Notes: generated by a model from the letters alone, not told the origin. Counted from the stretch's first letter, positions 19,706 through 28,750 are shown. The stretch: DNA of 64,000 nt from JADJXV01 sp046328995 (GCA_046328995.1 JAXLVN010000001.1:1054001-1118000), one strand, 5' to 3'. Translations and numbers: made by a program.

Positions 19706-20765
19706 CGGACTCCCCACTCTCGGTTTTGGCCTGCTCAAGCAGCACACTCACCTCTCGGCTCAGGGGCTGGCTGGCCGAACGGTAAAAATTGAGTGTATCG
19801 GCAAACCCGTATCCTTTAATCGCTTCCGAACATATCATCCCCTTGAGCCCGCCGGTGCGAATGAATTCCAATAATCCCTGTTGCTGCCATAAAAACTGCT
19901 GAGGTATGGTCGGAAATTTCCGGGCAAGCACGCCATATTTCCCGAGAGCTTGTGTTGACCAATACCAGGCAAAGACGTCAATGCGCAGCTCTGTAGGCGC
20001 CGATATGATCACAACCGGCAGCAGACAATTGAGCGCAATTTCCCGGCGCATAGCCGCGCCTTCGTTGATAATTTTCTTGCTGAGCATTGTTTTCATGACT
20101 TGTGCGAACGGCATAGCTCCTGATAGTGCTTCTTCCAGAATTGCATAGAGATTTGATTTTTCAAGATGTTCTGAAAAATACCTCAAGCTTGCATCCGAGT
20201 ACACCGGCCGGCGGCGTTTTCGTTGAAAATTCTCAATAAACTGGCGAATTCCGGCAAAATATGCTGCCCGAACGCCGAGTTCATTGACATCATTCTGCAT
20301 ATCCGATGACTTTCGGAGAAGGCGGAGCAAAGCATAGTCCTGCAGGTCTTCGAGTACTTCGCGGTCCCGGCTTGCGTCGCTTCGGCTTCGAAGGGCGCGG
20401 GCGATACCGGTCACTTCATCGATGGGCAGCACAAGTGTTTCCCGGGCAAAGCTGCCCTCGGAGTCCTGCACAAGTACCAGGTGGAGCAGGAGATTATCAT
20501 ACATTACATTGTCAGAATGCCGGTGAAGGATCCAATCGGAGGCACGACGGTGAAATTCTGCGTTGCCAATGAGTACTTCACCATCAAGTAATATTGCCAT
20601 ATCGGTGTAGTCCGGGCCTTCATGGACATTCAATTTGCCCGGCGAGAGAGTTTGGAGGCGTTTGCCGCTTTCGGTAATCCAGATACGCGATGGCTCGGAA
20701 AGAAGAGCATGAACGCCGCGCTGGAGCGCAATTTCGGTGAAGGCGTTATCGGGGTGGTGGCTCAC
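19692..20765 (-). CDS. DUF2851 family protein
   Basis: 357 aa. The sequence carries the signature of DUF2851, a family largely confined to Bacteroidota and relatives: GKLNVHEGPDYTDMAILLDG, IGNAEFHRRASDWILHRH and NVMYDNLLLHLVLVQD in the first third. The family has no assigned function. Its start overlaps the stop of pyrF by 4 bp (20762-20765, ATGA), so it is translated from the same message. It lies between a pyrimidine gene and a heptosyltransferase gene, and there is no further clue to its role. Confidence 0.88.
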   Translation of the reverse strand: MSHHPDNAFTEIALQRGVHALLSEPSRIWITESGKRLQTLSPGKLNVHEGPDYTDMAILLDGEVLIGNAEFHRRASDWILHRHSDNVMYDNLLLHLVLVQDSEGSFARETLVLPIDEVTGIARALRSRSDASRDREVLEDLQDYALLRLLRKSSDMQNDVNELGVRAAYFAGIRQFIENFQRKRRRPVYSDASLRYFSEHLEKSNLYAILEEALSGAMPFAQVMKTMLSKKIINEGAAMRREIALNCLLPVVIISAPTELRIDVFAWYWSTQALGKYGVLARKFPTIPQQFLWQQQGLLEFIRTGGLKGMICSEAIKGYGFADTLNFYRSASQPLSREVSVLLEQAKTESGESDEMD

Positions 20766-21553
20766 ATTCCTATCTCCTTCTGATAGTGAATTGCCTGTAA
20801 ACGTGCTTTTTCTACATAATCGAGCCCGGTGGAGGCATAGATGATACCTCGCGAAACATTGACCATCGCCGGTCCTTGTCCGTTTGCCTGCATCGTGGCC
20901 GCCGTTTCACCTCCCTGCGAGCCTACACCCGGTATCAGGAAGACTGATTCGGGAGCATACTGACGTATCTCCCCTACTTCTTTGGGATGTGTCGCGCCGA
21001 CAACAAAGCCGAGCGCGGACTTGGCTTCCCAACGCAGGCATTTCTCGACGACATGCCGGTAGAGTGGCTTGCCGTCGGAGACTAAGCGTTGAAAATCCGT
21101 CGAGCCGGGATTGGAAGTAAGCGCCAGGACAAAGACAAGCTTGCCGTCGTACTGAAGAAAAGGCTCTACCGAATCTCTTCCCATATAGGGGCTTACGGTA
21201 ATTGCATCAAAATTCATTTCTTCAAAAATTGCCTTCGCATACGCCGTCGATGTATTACCAATATCGCCCCTCTTGGCATCGGCGATCGTGATAATTCCTT
21301 GCGGCACGGCTTCAAGTGATTTCCGTAAGGCTTTCATGCCACGCTTGCCGTATTGCTCATAAAAGGCAAAGTTGAATTTATAGGCACAGGTATAGTGTGC
21401 CGTGGCTTCGAGGATACCAAGATTGAACCGCAGGAGGCCTTTGTCAGATTCCCGTAAATGATGCGGTATTTTCGTGACATCGCTGTCTAAGCCCACACAC
21501 AGCCGCGAACGATGCAGCTGTTGTATGGCTGTGAGTTTTTCGAGTATGCTCAT
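20762..21553 (-). CDS. pyrF: Orotidine 5'-phosphate decarboxylase (type 2)
   Basis: 263 aa, the length of the longer type 2 OMP decarboxylases. The enzyme converts OMP to UMP, the last step of de novo pyrimidine synthesis. Visible motifs: LCVGLDSD near the N-terminus, AYKFNFAFYEQYG, the catalytic ITIADAKRGDIGNTS (Asp-x-Lys-x-x-Asp) and SVFLIPGVGSQGG near the end. It is the first gene of the minus-strand run that continues into DUF2851 and the glycosyltransferases; the gap to the M48 gene upstream is 47 bp. Confidence 0.96.
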   Translation of the reverse strand: MSILEKLTAIQQLHRSRLCVGLDSDVTKIPHHLRESDKGLLRFNLGILEATAHYTCAYKFNFAFYEQYGKRGMKALRKSLEAVPQGIITIADAKRGDIGNTSTAYAKAIFEEMNFDAITVSPYMGRDSVEPFLQYDGKLVFVLALTSNPGSTDFQRLVSDGKPLYRHVVEKCLRWEAKSALGFVVGATHPKEVGEIRQYAPESVFLIPGVGSQGGETAATMQANGQGPAMVNVSRGIIYASTGLDYVEKARLQAIHYQKEIGM

Positions 21554-21600
21554 AGATTAATGTGGTTAGTGGAAAATACAACCTCTTGGTTGACAGATAG

Positions 21601-22422
21601 TTATGGTAATCTTTTTTTAAAGTCCGCATATGAACGTGATGATAAATTTGCCTCCGTCGGTGCCGGCAGACCGGCAGCTTTAATACGTTGATTCATTGCA
21701 TCCAAGCGGTCCTGAGGTAATGGATGCGTCGAAAGGAGTCCCTCAATGGCATTACCGCCATTCCCTTTTACTTTTTCAAAGAAATAAGATATAGCTCCCG
21801 GATACCAAGAAGTCGATTGCATATATTTAAAGGAGTACTCATCTGCCTCGCTTTCATCGTCGCGGCTGTTTTTCAAGAGAGCCAGCCCGGTAAACATGTT
21901 CGCCGCTACTTCTGCCGTTTTGCTGGAGTTTTGCCCTAACGCTATTTGCAGTGCCATTTGAGCGCCGTACGCTTTTACCATCCGATTAGCACTGTGGCGA
22001 CGCTCAGCATGGGCAATTTCATGACCTAATACCCCCGCGAGACTGGCATCATTCTCCAGCATTTTTATGAGTCCGGTATAGACATAAATGTATCCTCCGG
22101 GCGTGCAGAATGCGTTTATTGTTTTGTCATCTTTAATAATTTCAACCGTATAGGGGAATGTTCCGCGGTACTGAACCGCCGGTGACTGCAGGAGCTGATT
22201 GACAATATTCTGCACATACTGCTTGGCCTTGACATCATTGAGAATCGGGTATTCCTTGGGGTTGGAACGTATTTGAGTGTCCATCTGAGCGCCGAGGCCA
22301 ACGTCGTTTTTGACGGGAAAGAGCAGACCTGTCAGACTCGAGCATTGAATCAATGCAACACATATGACGAGAAAACCTGCCATACGCACATGCGAGATAG
22401 AATTGATCGTACTAAAATTCAT
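21601..22422 (-). CDS. M48 family metalloprotease, exported
   Basis: 273 aa with an N-terminal hydrophobic signal (about 13-32) ending near CVALIQCSSL; the Gln before Cys makes it an imperfect lipobox, so lipoprotein processing is possible but not sure. The zinc-protease motif HEIAHAERRHS (HExxH) follows VLGH, and a downstream ESEADEYSFKYM supplies the third ligand Glu and the D helix, as in BepA/YcaL/LoiP proteins. It is probably periplasmic, acting in outer-membrane protein quality control (family knowledge). It is divergently arranged to the PP2C gene. Confidence 0.92.
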   Translation of the reverse strand: MNFSTINSISHVRMAGFLVICVALIQCSSLTGLLFPVKNDVGLGAQMDTQIRSNPKEYPILNDVKAKQYVQNIVNQLLQSPAVQYRGTFPYTVEIIKDDKTINAFCTPGGYIYVYTGLIKMLENDASLAGVLGHEIAHAERRHSANRMVKAYGAQMALQIALGQNSSKTAEVAANMFTGLALLKNSRDDESEADEYSFKYMQSTSWYPGAISYFFEKVKGNGGNAIEGLLSTHPLPQDRLDAMNQRIKAAGLPAPTEANLSSRSYADFKKRLP

Positions 22423-22445
22423 GAAATACTCCGGATAAATAAGGT

Positions 22446-22454
22446 TAATTTTGC
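22446..22454 (+). promoter_or_regulatory. Possible promoter -7 element for the PP2C gene
   Basis: TAATTTTGC fits the TAnnTTTG Bacteroidota -7 consensus and lies 100 bp before the phosphatase ATG. No well-spaced TTG -33 box was found, so this is only suggestive. Confidence 0.3.
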
Positions 22455-22553
22455 AGCTGCATTGGGGGAAATTCTCTCAATACTTCGTAAATTTACGACA
22501 ATTCCAAGAATCTCGAAAGAAACTCCCGCACAGGATGCGGACTTTATCGCAGA

Positions 22554-25136
22554 ATGAAGCCACTGTTAAACAATTTATCAGCCCGATTAATCCGTGTCAT
22601 TGTGACGTCGGTCACGCTGCTGGCGCTGATTCCATGCTTGTATATGTTTATGTACATCATGGTGTTACATGTGCAGGGTAATGATGAATGCCTCTGGATT
22701 TATCAGCCGTCGCAGAAAATTTACTTCATTACACGCGTCGTACAGGGCGGAGTGGCAGACCAGGCCGGAATCAAAAACGGCGATTATCTCGTTCGCTTCA
22801 ACGGCATTCCCTTCGAGCATTCTGACGACGCGGTGAAAATGCTCAATAATGTTCCGCTCAACGGCTACGCGACCTATACAATTCAGCGGGGCACTCAACA
22901 GTTCGACACCAAGATTCGCATTGTTAAGGTATTTGATTATTCGTACTTCTCGGTGTTTCTTCTTGGATTTGGCTTCTTAGTCGTGGGCTATACAGTCGCT
23001 ATGACCAAGCCGGTCGGTGTATTACAGCGGCGTTTCTGGCTCTATGGACTCCTGTCGCTCTTGTTTTTTTCCGTGCCGAACCCACCGTTTCTCAATGCCG
23101 TTGACCCCATTAATTTGTTACTCAAGCACAATCCCGAAGCATGGGATCTCCTGATGACCCCCAAAGGAATGATTGGCTTCCTCTGCGCACTCGCCTTTCA
23201 TGTTTCCCGGATATTCGCTCCGCCGATGTTTATCCTGTTTTTTACCCGCTTCCCCGTCGATTTATTGCCGACACGACGCACGCTGGCGACAGCCGCGCTG
23301 TTTTGTTTTAACTTCGGCATCGTCGTATTCAATCAACTCAACGGATACAAACTCATTAAATCTGACCTGTGGGCCAATGCTATTTTTATCGTGTTCAGTC
23401 CGAATTCGTACTTCACGATGGGCCTTGCGATGTTTGTCTATGTGTATATGAAGTATCCTCATTTGCAGCATCGTGAACGGCTACGTCCTATAATTGTCAG
23501 TATTTGCGTCGTTCTCTCCACGTTTACGTATTTGATTCTCATTAATATCTTCCGTTCGGATGCAATTTTTACCAATCCCATTCTCCTGACTCCCACACTG
23601 CTCTTTATCGGACTGCCTCTTGCCTTCGGTGTGAGCATATTCCGCTATGGACTCATGGATATCGATGCCGTCGTCCGCCGCAGCTTGGTCTATGCCGGAC
23701 TCACGGCTGCGATGGCAGGAATTTATCTGCTCCTCGTCGTTGGCTTTGGCAGCTTCCTCGAGCGCACGTTTGGTACAAGCGAGAGTAAAGTCTTGAATAT
23801 CATGACGTTAATAGCCATTGCCTTCGCCCTTGACCCGATGAAACGCAGGGCACAGGAGGCAATCGATCGGTTATTCTATCAGGAACGTCTCAATTATCAG
23901 AAAGTACTTCTCGAATTCAGCCGTGAATTACCGAGTAAAATTAATATCCGCGAAATACTGCAGACCACTATGCAACGCATCACCGGCACGATGCATGTCG
24001 AAAATGTGGTGGCTGCAATGTTTGATAATTTTGGCATGGAGCAGCAGATTCCGCCGGATTATTATACGCCGGACAGCGAACCCGGCAGCTTGTACAATCT
24101 CATGCTTGAGCGGAAGGCACCGCTGTATTTTGCTGACACTGACTCTGCCCTGCAATCACGCCTGAATGCCACTGAATACGAACGTATCACCCAATTTGGT
24201 ATAGCACTTACCATCCCGATGATTCTCAAAGACAAGCTCATCGGCACCATCAATGTCGGACAAAAACTTAACGGTAAGCCCTTCTCTCAAGAAGATATCG
24301 ATCTCCTTTCCACTGTTGCTTCCCAAGCAGCGATTGCGATTGAAAATGCACGCCTGCATCAAGGCGAACTCGAGAAAATCAAGATTGCCGAGGAGCTTGC
24401 CCTCGCACGTTCGATTCAAAAGCAACTTCTCCCGAAATGCAATCCCGATATCGCAGGACTCGATATCTGCGCCTCGAACGAACCCGCCCTCGTCGTCGGC
24501 GGTGATTATTACGACTATATTTCTATCTCGCCAACCAAGCTTTTGGTGGTCGTTGCCGATGTTTCCGGCAAGGGAATGTCCGCCGCGCTGTACATGTCCA
24601 AAATTCAGGGAATGATGCACTTAGCGGCGCATTTATATGATTCGCCGAAGGAAATCCTGACGCATGTCAATCGGCACCTGTACGCTACGCTTGACCGTAA
24701 ATATTTTATTTCGCTTGTCATTGCAGTGTTTGACACGGAGAAAAATACCGTTACCTTCTGCCGCGCCGGCCACACGCTCCCGCTCATCCGGCAGTCGGAC
24801 ACGTTTGAATATTATAATTCCGCCGGACTCGCCCTCGGACTCGTCAAGGGTAATATGTTCGCCGAGAAGTTAGAAGAAGTGACTCTCCCGCTCACGCCGT
24901 CAAGCGCATTTATTTTCTATACCGATGGCGTGACCGAGGCAGAAGACATCGAGCACTCCCAATTTGGCGAAGATAATCTTCTCCATCTCGTCAATTCTTT
25001 ATCTGAAAGGAGTTCGTCGGGGATCGAAGCGGCAATCTCGGGTGCGATTATTCAATTTCAAGGTGCTCTCGAACAGCATGATGACCGAACCGTGGTGGTG
25101 ATTAAAATAGGGTCTGAGTCGAAGCAATTGTGTTAA
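22554..25136 (+). CDS. Membrane PDZ-GAF-SpoIIE/PP2C phosphatase
   Basis: 860 aa. An N-terminal membrane helix (about 15-40) is followed by a PDZ-like domain (about 65-130: GGVADQAGIKNGDYLVRFNG), about eight hydrophobic segments (130-420), a GAF domain (about 450-605, with ASQAAIAIENARLHQGE at its end), a helical linker (EELALARSIQKQLLP), and a C-terminal PP2C/SpoIIE domain: VVGGDYYDYI, VVADVSGKGMSAALYMS and FYTDGVTEAED with metal-binding Asp. It likely dephosphorylates an anti-sigma-factor antagonist or similar partner in response to an envelope signal (family-based inference). No antagonist or anti-sigma kinase gene is adjacent. Confidence 0.9.
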   Translation: MKPLLNNLSARLIRVIVTSVTLLALIPCLYMFMYIMVLHVQGNDECLWIYQPSQKIYFITRVVQGGVADQAGIKNGDYLVRFNGIPFEHSDDAVKMLNNVPLNGYATYTIQRGTQQFDTKIRIVKVFDYSYFSVFLLGFGFLVVGYTVAMTKPVGVLQRRFWLYGLLSLLFFSVPNPPFLNAVDPINLLLKHNPEAWDLLMTPKGMIGFLCALAFHVSRIFAPPMFILFFTRFPVDLLPTRRTLATAALFCFNFGIVVFNQLNGYKLIKSDLWANAIFIVFSPNSYFTMGLAMFVYVYMKYPHLQHRERLRPIIVSICVVLSTFTYLILINIFRSDAIFTNPILLTPTLLFIGLPLAFGVSIFRYGLMDIDAVVRRSLVYAGLTAAMAGIYLLLVVGFGSFLERTFGTSESKVLNIMTLIAIAFALDPMKRRAQEAIDRLFYQERLNYQKVLLEFSRELPSKINIREILQTTMQRITGTMHVENVVAAMFDNFGMEQQIPPDYYTPDSEPGSLYNLMLERKAPLYFADTDSALQSRLNATEYERITQFGIALTIPMILKDKLIGTINVGQKLNGKPFSQEDIDLLSTVASQAAIAIENARLHQGELEKIKIAEELALARSIQKQLLPKCNPDIAGLDICASNEPALVVGGDYYDYISISPTKLLVVVADVSGKGMSAALYMSKIQGMMHLAAHLYDSPKEILTHVNRHLYATLDRKYFISLVIAVFDTEKNTVTFCRAGHTLPLIRQSDTFEYYNSAGLALGLVKGNMFAEKLEEVTLPLTPSSAFIFYTDGVTEAEDIEHSQFGEDNLLHLVNSLSERSSSGIEAAISGAIIQFQGALEQHDDRTVVVIKIGSESKQLC

Positions 25137-25178
25137 CTACAATGCTTCTCTGACAATTAAGGTAATAGATTTTTGGGT

Positions 25179-25244
25179 CGTAGGGGCGAATCGCATTCGC
25201 CCAAGTCGTGCTTGGGTCAAGGGCGAATGCAATTCGCCCCTACG
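25179..25244. repeat. Double-hairpin palindromic intergenic element
   Basis: Two 24-bp arms (25179-25202 and 25221-25244) are inverted repeats differing at one base. Each arm is itself a hairpin (GGGCGAAT / ATTCGCCC), and the centre has a third small one (CCAAG / CTTGG, 25201-25215). It lies in the 245-bp gap between the PP2C and TldD genes. The structure resembles REP/BIME or MITE-like elements; no transposase is near. Confidence 0.75.
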
Positions 25245-25381
25245 CGGAATAAGATGACCAAAGTCCGTTATTTCCCACCTGCATCATTGCCTCATTCAAC
25301 GATTCTCCGTATTTTTGAACTCCAAATCAGGCAGTTTCTCCATTCTTGTATTCAATTGAATTCCCTCACAATCCATTATTT

Positions 25382-27061
25382 ATGAAATCAACGCTTATCC
25401 TGCTCTCGCTCTTTGTCGCCTCACTTCAGCTTTCGGCTCAGCAATCACCGGTGATGAAAGCTCTCAAAGCCGAACTCCAACGGACAATGACTGACCTCCA
25501 ATCGCAGAAAAATCCGCCGTACTTTCTCTCCTATAGTGTGACCGAAACGCAGACCGTGCGCATCTCGGCATCGTTTGGCAAAATCGAACTCGACGAAGCA
25601 CCAAAAAATCGTATCCTCGATATTGATCTCCGCGTCGGTGATTATAAAACTGATAATACGCACACCATCCGCGGCAGCAGATTCGAATTCGGTGGCAGTG
25701 GACGCGGCGTGGAACTTCCCTTCTCCGACGATGAACAAACGCTCCGTTCGGTCATCTGGGCAAATACCGACCGTCAATTCAAGAAAGCCGTCGAACGCTA
25801 CGGCAAAGTATTAACGAATAAAGCAGTGAAGGTAAAAGAAGAAGACTCCTCGGCTGATTTTTCCTTCGAACGTCCGAATCAATACTCCGAACCGGGCGCG
25901 ACATTTGTGATCGACACAGCAGCATGGCGCGAACGCCTCAAACGCCTGTCGGCGATGTTCTCGGTGGAACCGGAAATTTATCAAGGGAAAGTGTATTTTC
26001 AGGCAGATATTCTGACGAAGTATTTTATTAGTAGTGAAGGCACGGAATTACAAACAAGCGAACCTAATGTGCGCGTCTTTGCGCAGGCAAGCACGAAGGC
26101 GGATGATGGCATGTCTCTCCCCCTCTATCGTAGTTATTTTGCCTTTACGCCCGATCGATTACCGCCGGAAACCGATATGGCAAATGATATTCGGCAAATG
26201 ATTGCCCTTGAAACGAAACTCAGATCAGCGCCGCTGACTGAGACAGTATCGTGTCCTGCGATTTTATCCGGTGAAGCATCGGGTGTGTTTTTCCATGAAA
26301 TTTTTGGGCATAGAGTCGAGGGTCACCGTCAGAAAGATCCGAACTCCAGCCAAACATTTAAGTCTTTTGTAGGCAAGAAAATACTTCCTGATTTTATCGA
26401 TGTGGTCTTTGACCCGACGATCAAAACGCTTGCCGGACGCGACATCGTCGGTTATTTTAAATATGATGATGAAGGTGTGTTGGGGCAAAAAGTCGTTGCC
26501 GTGAAAGACGGGATTTTCCAAAACTTCCTCATGTCACGTTCGCCGATTGAGAATTTTATTACCTCCAATGGTCATGGTCGCAAGCAAGCCGGGTATAAGC
26601 CGGTGTCACGCCAGTCCAATCTTCTCGTTCAAGCCAAGAAACAGGTGTCGTTCGATTCATTGAAAGCGCTTCTCCGCGCTGAATGCAAGAAGCAGAATAA
26701 AGAATACGGACTCTATTTTGTGGAAATATCGGGTGGATTTACGTTCACCAATCGAACAATTCCGAATGCGTTCAACGTGCAACCGCTTGTCGTCTATAAA
26801 ATTTACGCAGACGGCCGTGAAGATGAGCTTGTTCGTGGGGTCGATCTCATCGGCACACCGCTCACAACCTTCAACAACATCGTCGTAGCTGCCAACGATC
26901 TCGGGATTTTCAATGGTGTGTGTGGTGCTGAGTCGGGCGGAGTTCCGGTATCGGCGAGTTCGCCAAGCTTATTCGTCTCGACCATCGAAGTGCAGAAAAA
27001 GCAGAAATCGCAAGCCAAGCCACCCCTTCTCCCCTCTCCGCTTGGTAGCAAAGGGAAATAA
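25382..27061 (+). CDS. Exported TldD/PmbA-family metalloprotease-like protein
   Basis: 559 aa from the ATG at 25382, chosen because it opens an ideal signal peptide (STLILLSLFVASLQLSA, then QQ); the longer open frame upstream lacks it. The middle contains GVFFHEIFGHRVEGHRQ, an HExxxH zinc motif (His305, Glu306, His310) as in TldD. The C-terminal half has the TldD-type segments SNLLVQAKKQ and NRTIPNAFNVQPL. Cytoplasmic TldD acts with TldE/PmbA, but this version is exported and no partner gene is nearby. Its substrate is unknown. A strong terminator follows. Confidence 0.88.
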   Translation: MKSTLILLSLFVASLQLSAQQSPVMKALKAELQRTMTDLQSQKNPPYFLSYSVTETQTVRISASFGKIELDEAPKNRILDIDLRVGDYKTDNTHTIRGSRFEFGGSGRGVELPFSDDEQTLRSVIWANTDRQFKKAVERYGKVLTNKAVKVKEEDSSADFSFERPNQYSEPGATFVIDTAAWRERLKRLSAMFSVEPEIYQGKVYFQADILTKYFISSEGTELQTSEPNVRVFAQASTKADDGMSLPLYRSYFAFTPDRLPPETDMANDIRQMIALETKLRSAPLTETVSCPAILSGEASGVFFHEIFGHRVEGHRQKDPNSSQTFKSFVGKKILPDFIDVVFDPTIKTLAGRDIVGYFKYDDEGVLGQKVVAVKDGIFQNFLMSRSPIENFITSNGHGRKQAGYKPVSRQSNLLVQAKKQVSFDSLKALLRAECKKQNKEYGLYFVEISGGFTFTNRTIPNAFNVQPLVVYKIYADGREDELVRGVDLIGTPLTTFNNIVVAANDLGIFNGVCGAESGGVPVSASSPSLFVSTIEVQKKQKSQAKPPLLPSPLGSKGK

Positions 27062-27087
27062 ATCTAATTCTATCGAAAAGTAATAGT

Positions 27088-27125
27088 AAAGTCTTCTGTT
27101 CTTTAGGGCAGAAGACTTTTTTTAT
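27088..27125 (+). terminator. Rho-independent terminator after the TldD-like gene
   Basis: An 11-bp stem (AAAGTCTTCTG at 27088-27098 pairing with 27109-27119) is followed by a run of T. It marks the left border of the AT-rich island. Confidence 0.85.
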
Positions 27126-27283
27126 GTTCAGTTATCTACAAGCAATACTATAGACTTGACGTTAAGAAATATTGAGATTAGGTTTGGTCATCGTTGAAGA
27201 TTGGTGTATTTTGAGGTGGGAAGTTTGAATCGATGAAGAAATCGCATATATCGGCGGACATTGGTGAGAATATTCTACGTAAA

Positions 27284-27360
27284 GATTCCTAGGGATATAC
27301 GGTACTTTATGGGGAATAAACGACACTACTTGGGGAATAAATTCAAGAATGTTAGTTATT
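27284..27360. repeat. Degenerate island repeat, copy 1
   Basis: The segment GATTCCTAGGGATATACGG... contains two TGGGGAATAAA blocks and aligns with copies at 30111-30166 and 32672-32726. Each copy lies in the gap just upstream of an island gene. The identity with copy 3 is about 28 of 40 in the core. Apart from the terminator at 27088 and this repeat, nothing else stands out in the 347-bp gap 27062-27408. Confidence 0.4.
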
Positions 27361-27408
27361 CTAATGTCAGGTGCAAGCGTAAAGAAAATCATTCACTTAA
27401 ATAATTAT

Positions 27409-27873
27409 ATGGACATAATAAACTACGACAACTTCTATAAACTAAAACTTGCAGACTTTGTATCAAACAAAGAAGACATCCAAGAACTTGAAGATTGGGA
27501 ATTTATGAATGCTATTTGGAATGGAGAATCAATAGGTTTTACTGAGTGGCTACAGCTAACAGAAGGACCGAAAGAAAAATCAATATCCATCGACCTTAAC
27601 AACCTTGCAGATTCTTCTATAGACAAAATGTTTTCGACCTTAAAACTTTATTTGACTAAAGGAATGTCAAAGGAAAATGTTCTTGCGCAATTTGGAGAAC
27701 CTAATAATATTGAATCCTTTGTTGAAGACAGAGTAACGTTTGAATATATTATCGGTTCAAAAGAAAAATATTATTTGTCGTTGACAATAACAAACGATAT
27801 TGGCTTAATGTATGTAGTATTAATGAACCATAAAGACACTATCAAAAATTTAATAGAGAATGCCAGCACCTAA
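27409..27873 (+). CDS. Hypothetical cassette protein with a BamE-like segment
   Basis: 154 aa from the ATG at 27409; an in-frame start at 27349 would add 20 residues and cannot be excluded. The protein is acidic, with no signal peptide or membrane segment. Residues ~90-140 read LTKGMSKENVLAQFGEP followed by a beta-strand pair, a pattern seen in BamE/SmpA-like small domains; the resemblance is weak. Its TAA stop forms part of an attC-like box immediately after it. AT-rich codon use differs from the flanking chromosomal genes. Function not recognised. Confidence 0.7.
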   Translation: MDIINYDNFYKLKLADFVSNKEDIQELEDWEFMNAIWNGESIGFTEWLQLTEGPKEKSISIDLNNLADSSIDKMFSTLKLYLTKGMSKENVLAQFGEPNNIESFVEDRVTFEYIIGSKEKYYLSLTITNDIGLMYVVLMNHKDTIKNLIENAST

Positions 27874-27999
27874 CATGGGTTTGGCAAAAGTGGGGCTTTA
27901 GTACTAGACTGAACATTTGTAGTTTCTATAAACTTTTGTACTAAATTTGAACATTGGTACTTTCTCCCCCCACCTTCGCCAAGCCCAAAACCGTTGTGC
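27868..27999. repeat. attC-like recombination site A
   Basis: Starts with ACCTAAC (27868-27874), fitting the R'' consensus RYYYAAC and containing the stop codon of the upstream gene. An inverted pair follows: GGGTTTGGCAAAAGTGGGG (27877-27895) against 27968-27986 with 16 of 19 pairs. It ends in GTTGTGC (27993-27999), one mismatch from the GTTRRRY core. Total about 132 bp, in the usual attC range. The internal part 27920-27960 matches site D at 30 of 41 positions. Confidence 0.72.
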
Positions 28000-28043
28000 G
28001 TCATTTAGTGAGACACGCAAAGTGAAAAATTTACATAGACAAA

Positions 28044-28544
28044 ATGAAAGAGCCAGTTTTATCTACATATAAAATTCTAAAGGAAAAAGCCTGCAATGCA
28101 GACATTGACGAAAGTTGGTCGGATTGGGCGATAGAAATGATGCAAACAGGTTATGAAGCAGTCACTTTGTATCAACTTGCGGGAATTTCAAAACCATATA
28201 ACCAATTCGTACTGCAAGACTTGACAAATAAGGTATTAAAAGACTTAGAACTTGACTATTCGGACAAACGAAATACTATAGAAAACTATGTTTACTTTTT
28301 GATAAAGTCTAATTTGGACAATTCAGAGAAGTATTACGAAATCCTAAAAGAGTTCATAGATATTTACTATGAACTTGATATGGACAGTAAATTTCAAAAC
28401 TTGGCTTTATTATTCTGGGCGAAAGACGACTTAATTTATGATGAGTACCAACATTATTGGGATGGTGCAGACCGAACAAACATTGATAAAATCATTAAAG
28501 AACAGTTTGAGATTTATATAAAGCAAATTGAAAACGAAAAATAA
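28044..28544 (+). CDS. Hypothetical cassette protein
   Basis: 166 aa, acidic and rich in Asp, Glu, Lys and Tyr (EKYYEILKEFIDIYYELD), with no signal peptide, membrane segment or motif of a known family. It reads like an all-alpha soluble protein. It is flanked by attC-like sites A and B, one gene per cassette, on the strand of the other cassette genes. Small proteins of this type in integron cassettes often include immunity or regulatory factors, but nothing here points to a specific function. Confidence 0.7.
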   Translation: MKEPVLSTYKILKEKACNADIDESWSDWAIEMMQTGYEAVTLYQLAGISKPYNQFVLQDLTNKVLKDLELDYSDKRNTIENYVYFLIKSNLDNSEKYYEILKEFIDIYYELDMDSKFQNLALLFWAKDDLIYDEYQHYWDGADRTNIDKIIKEQFEIYIKQIENEK

Positions 28545-28552
28545 AAACGAAC

Positions 28553-28686
28553 GCACAACAAGGGGTTTGCGATAGCGGGGATTCCGTGCTTCGCAGACAC
28601 TTTTGTGCAAGCCAAAAGTTCAATGCTACACATGAACATTTGTGCTGAAAAACCCACCCGAACGCAAACCCCGAAACCGTAAGCAC
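28553..28686. repeat. attC-like recombination site B
   Basis: Begins with GCACAAC (28553-28559), the exact reverse complement of the GTTGTGC core of site A. The arms GGGGTTTGCG (28562-28571) and CGCAAACCCC (28663-28672) pair perfectly over 10 bp, followed by imperfect CGGGG/CCCACCC pairing. The 3' box, GTAAGCA from 28679, is degenerate. About 134 bp, 8 bp after the stop of the 166-aa gene. Confidence 0.65.
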
Positions 28687-28750
28687 CCATGTTGTTTCAT
28701 CACTCGTATCCATCCGACAGTACCACAACCTGACCTACTACAGATGTACA

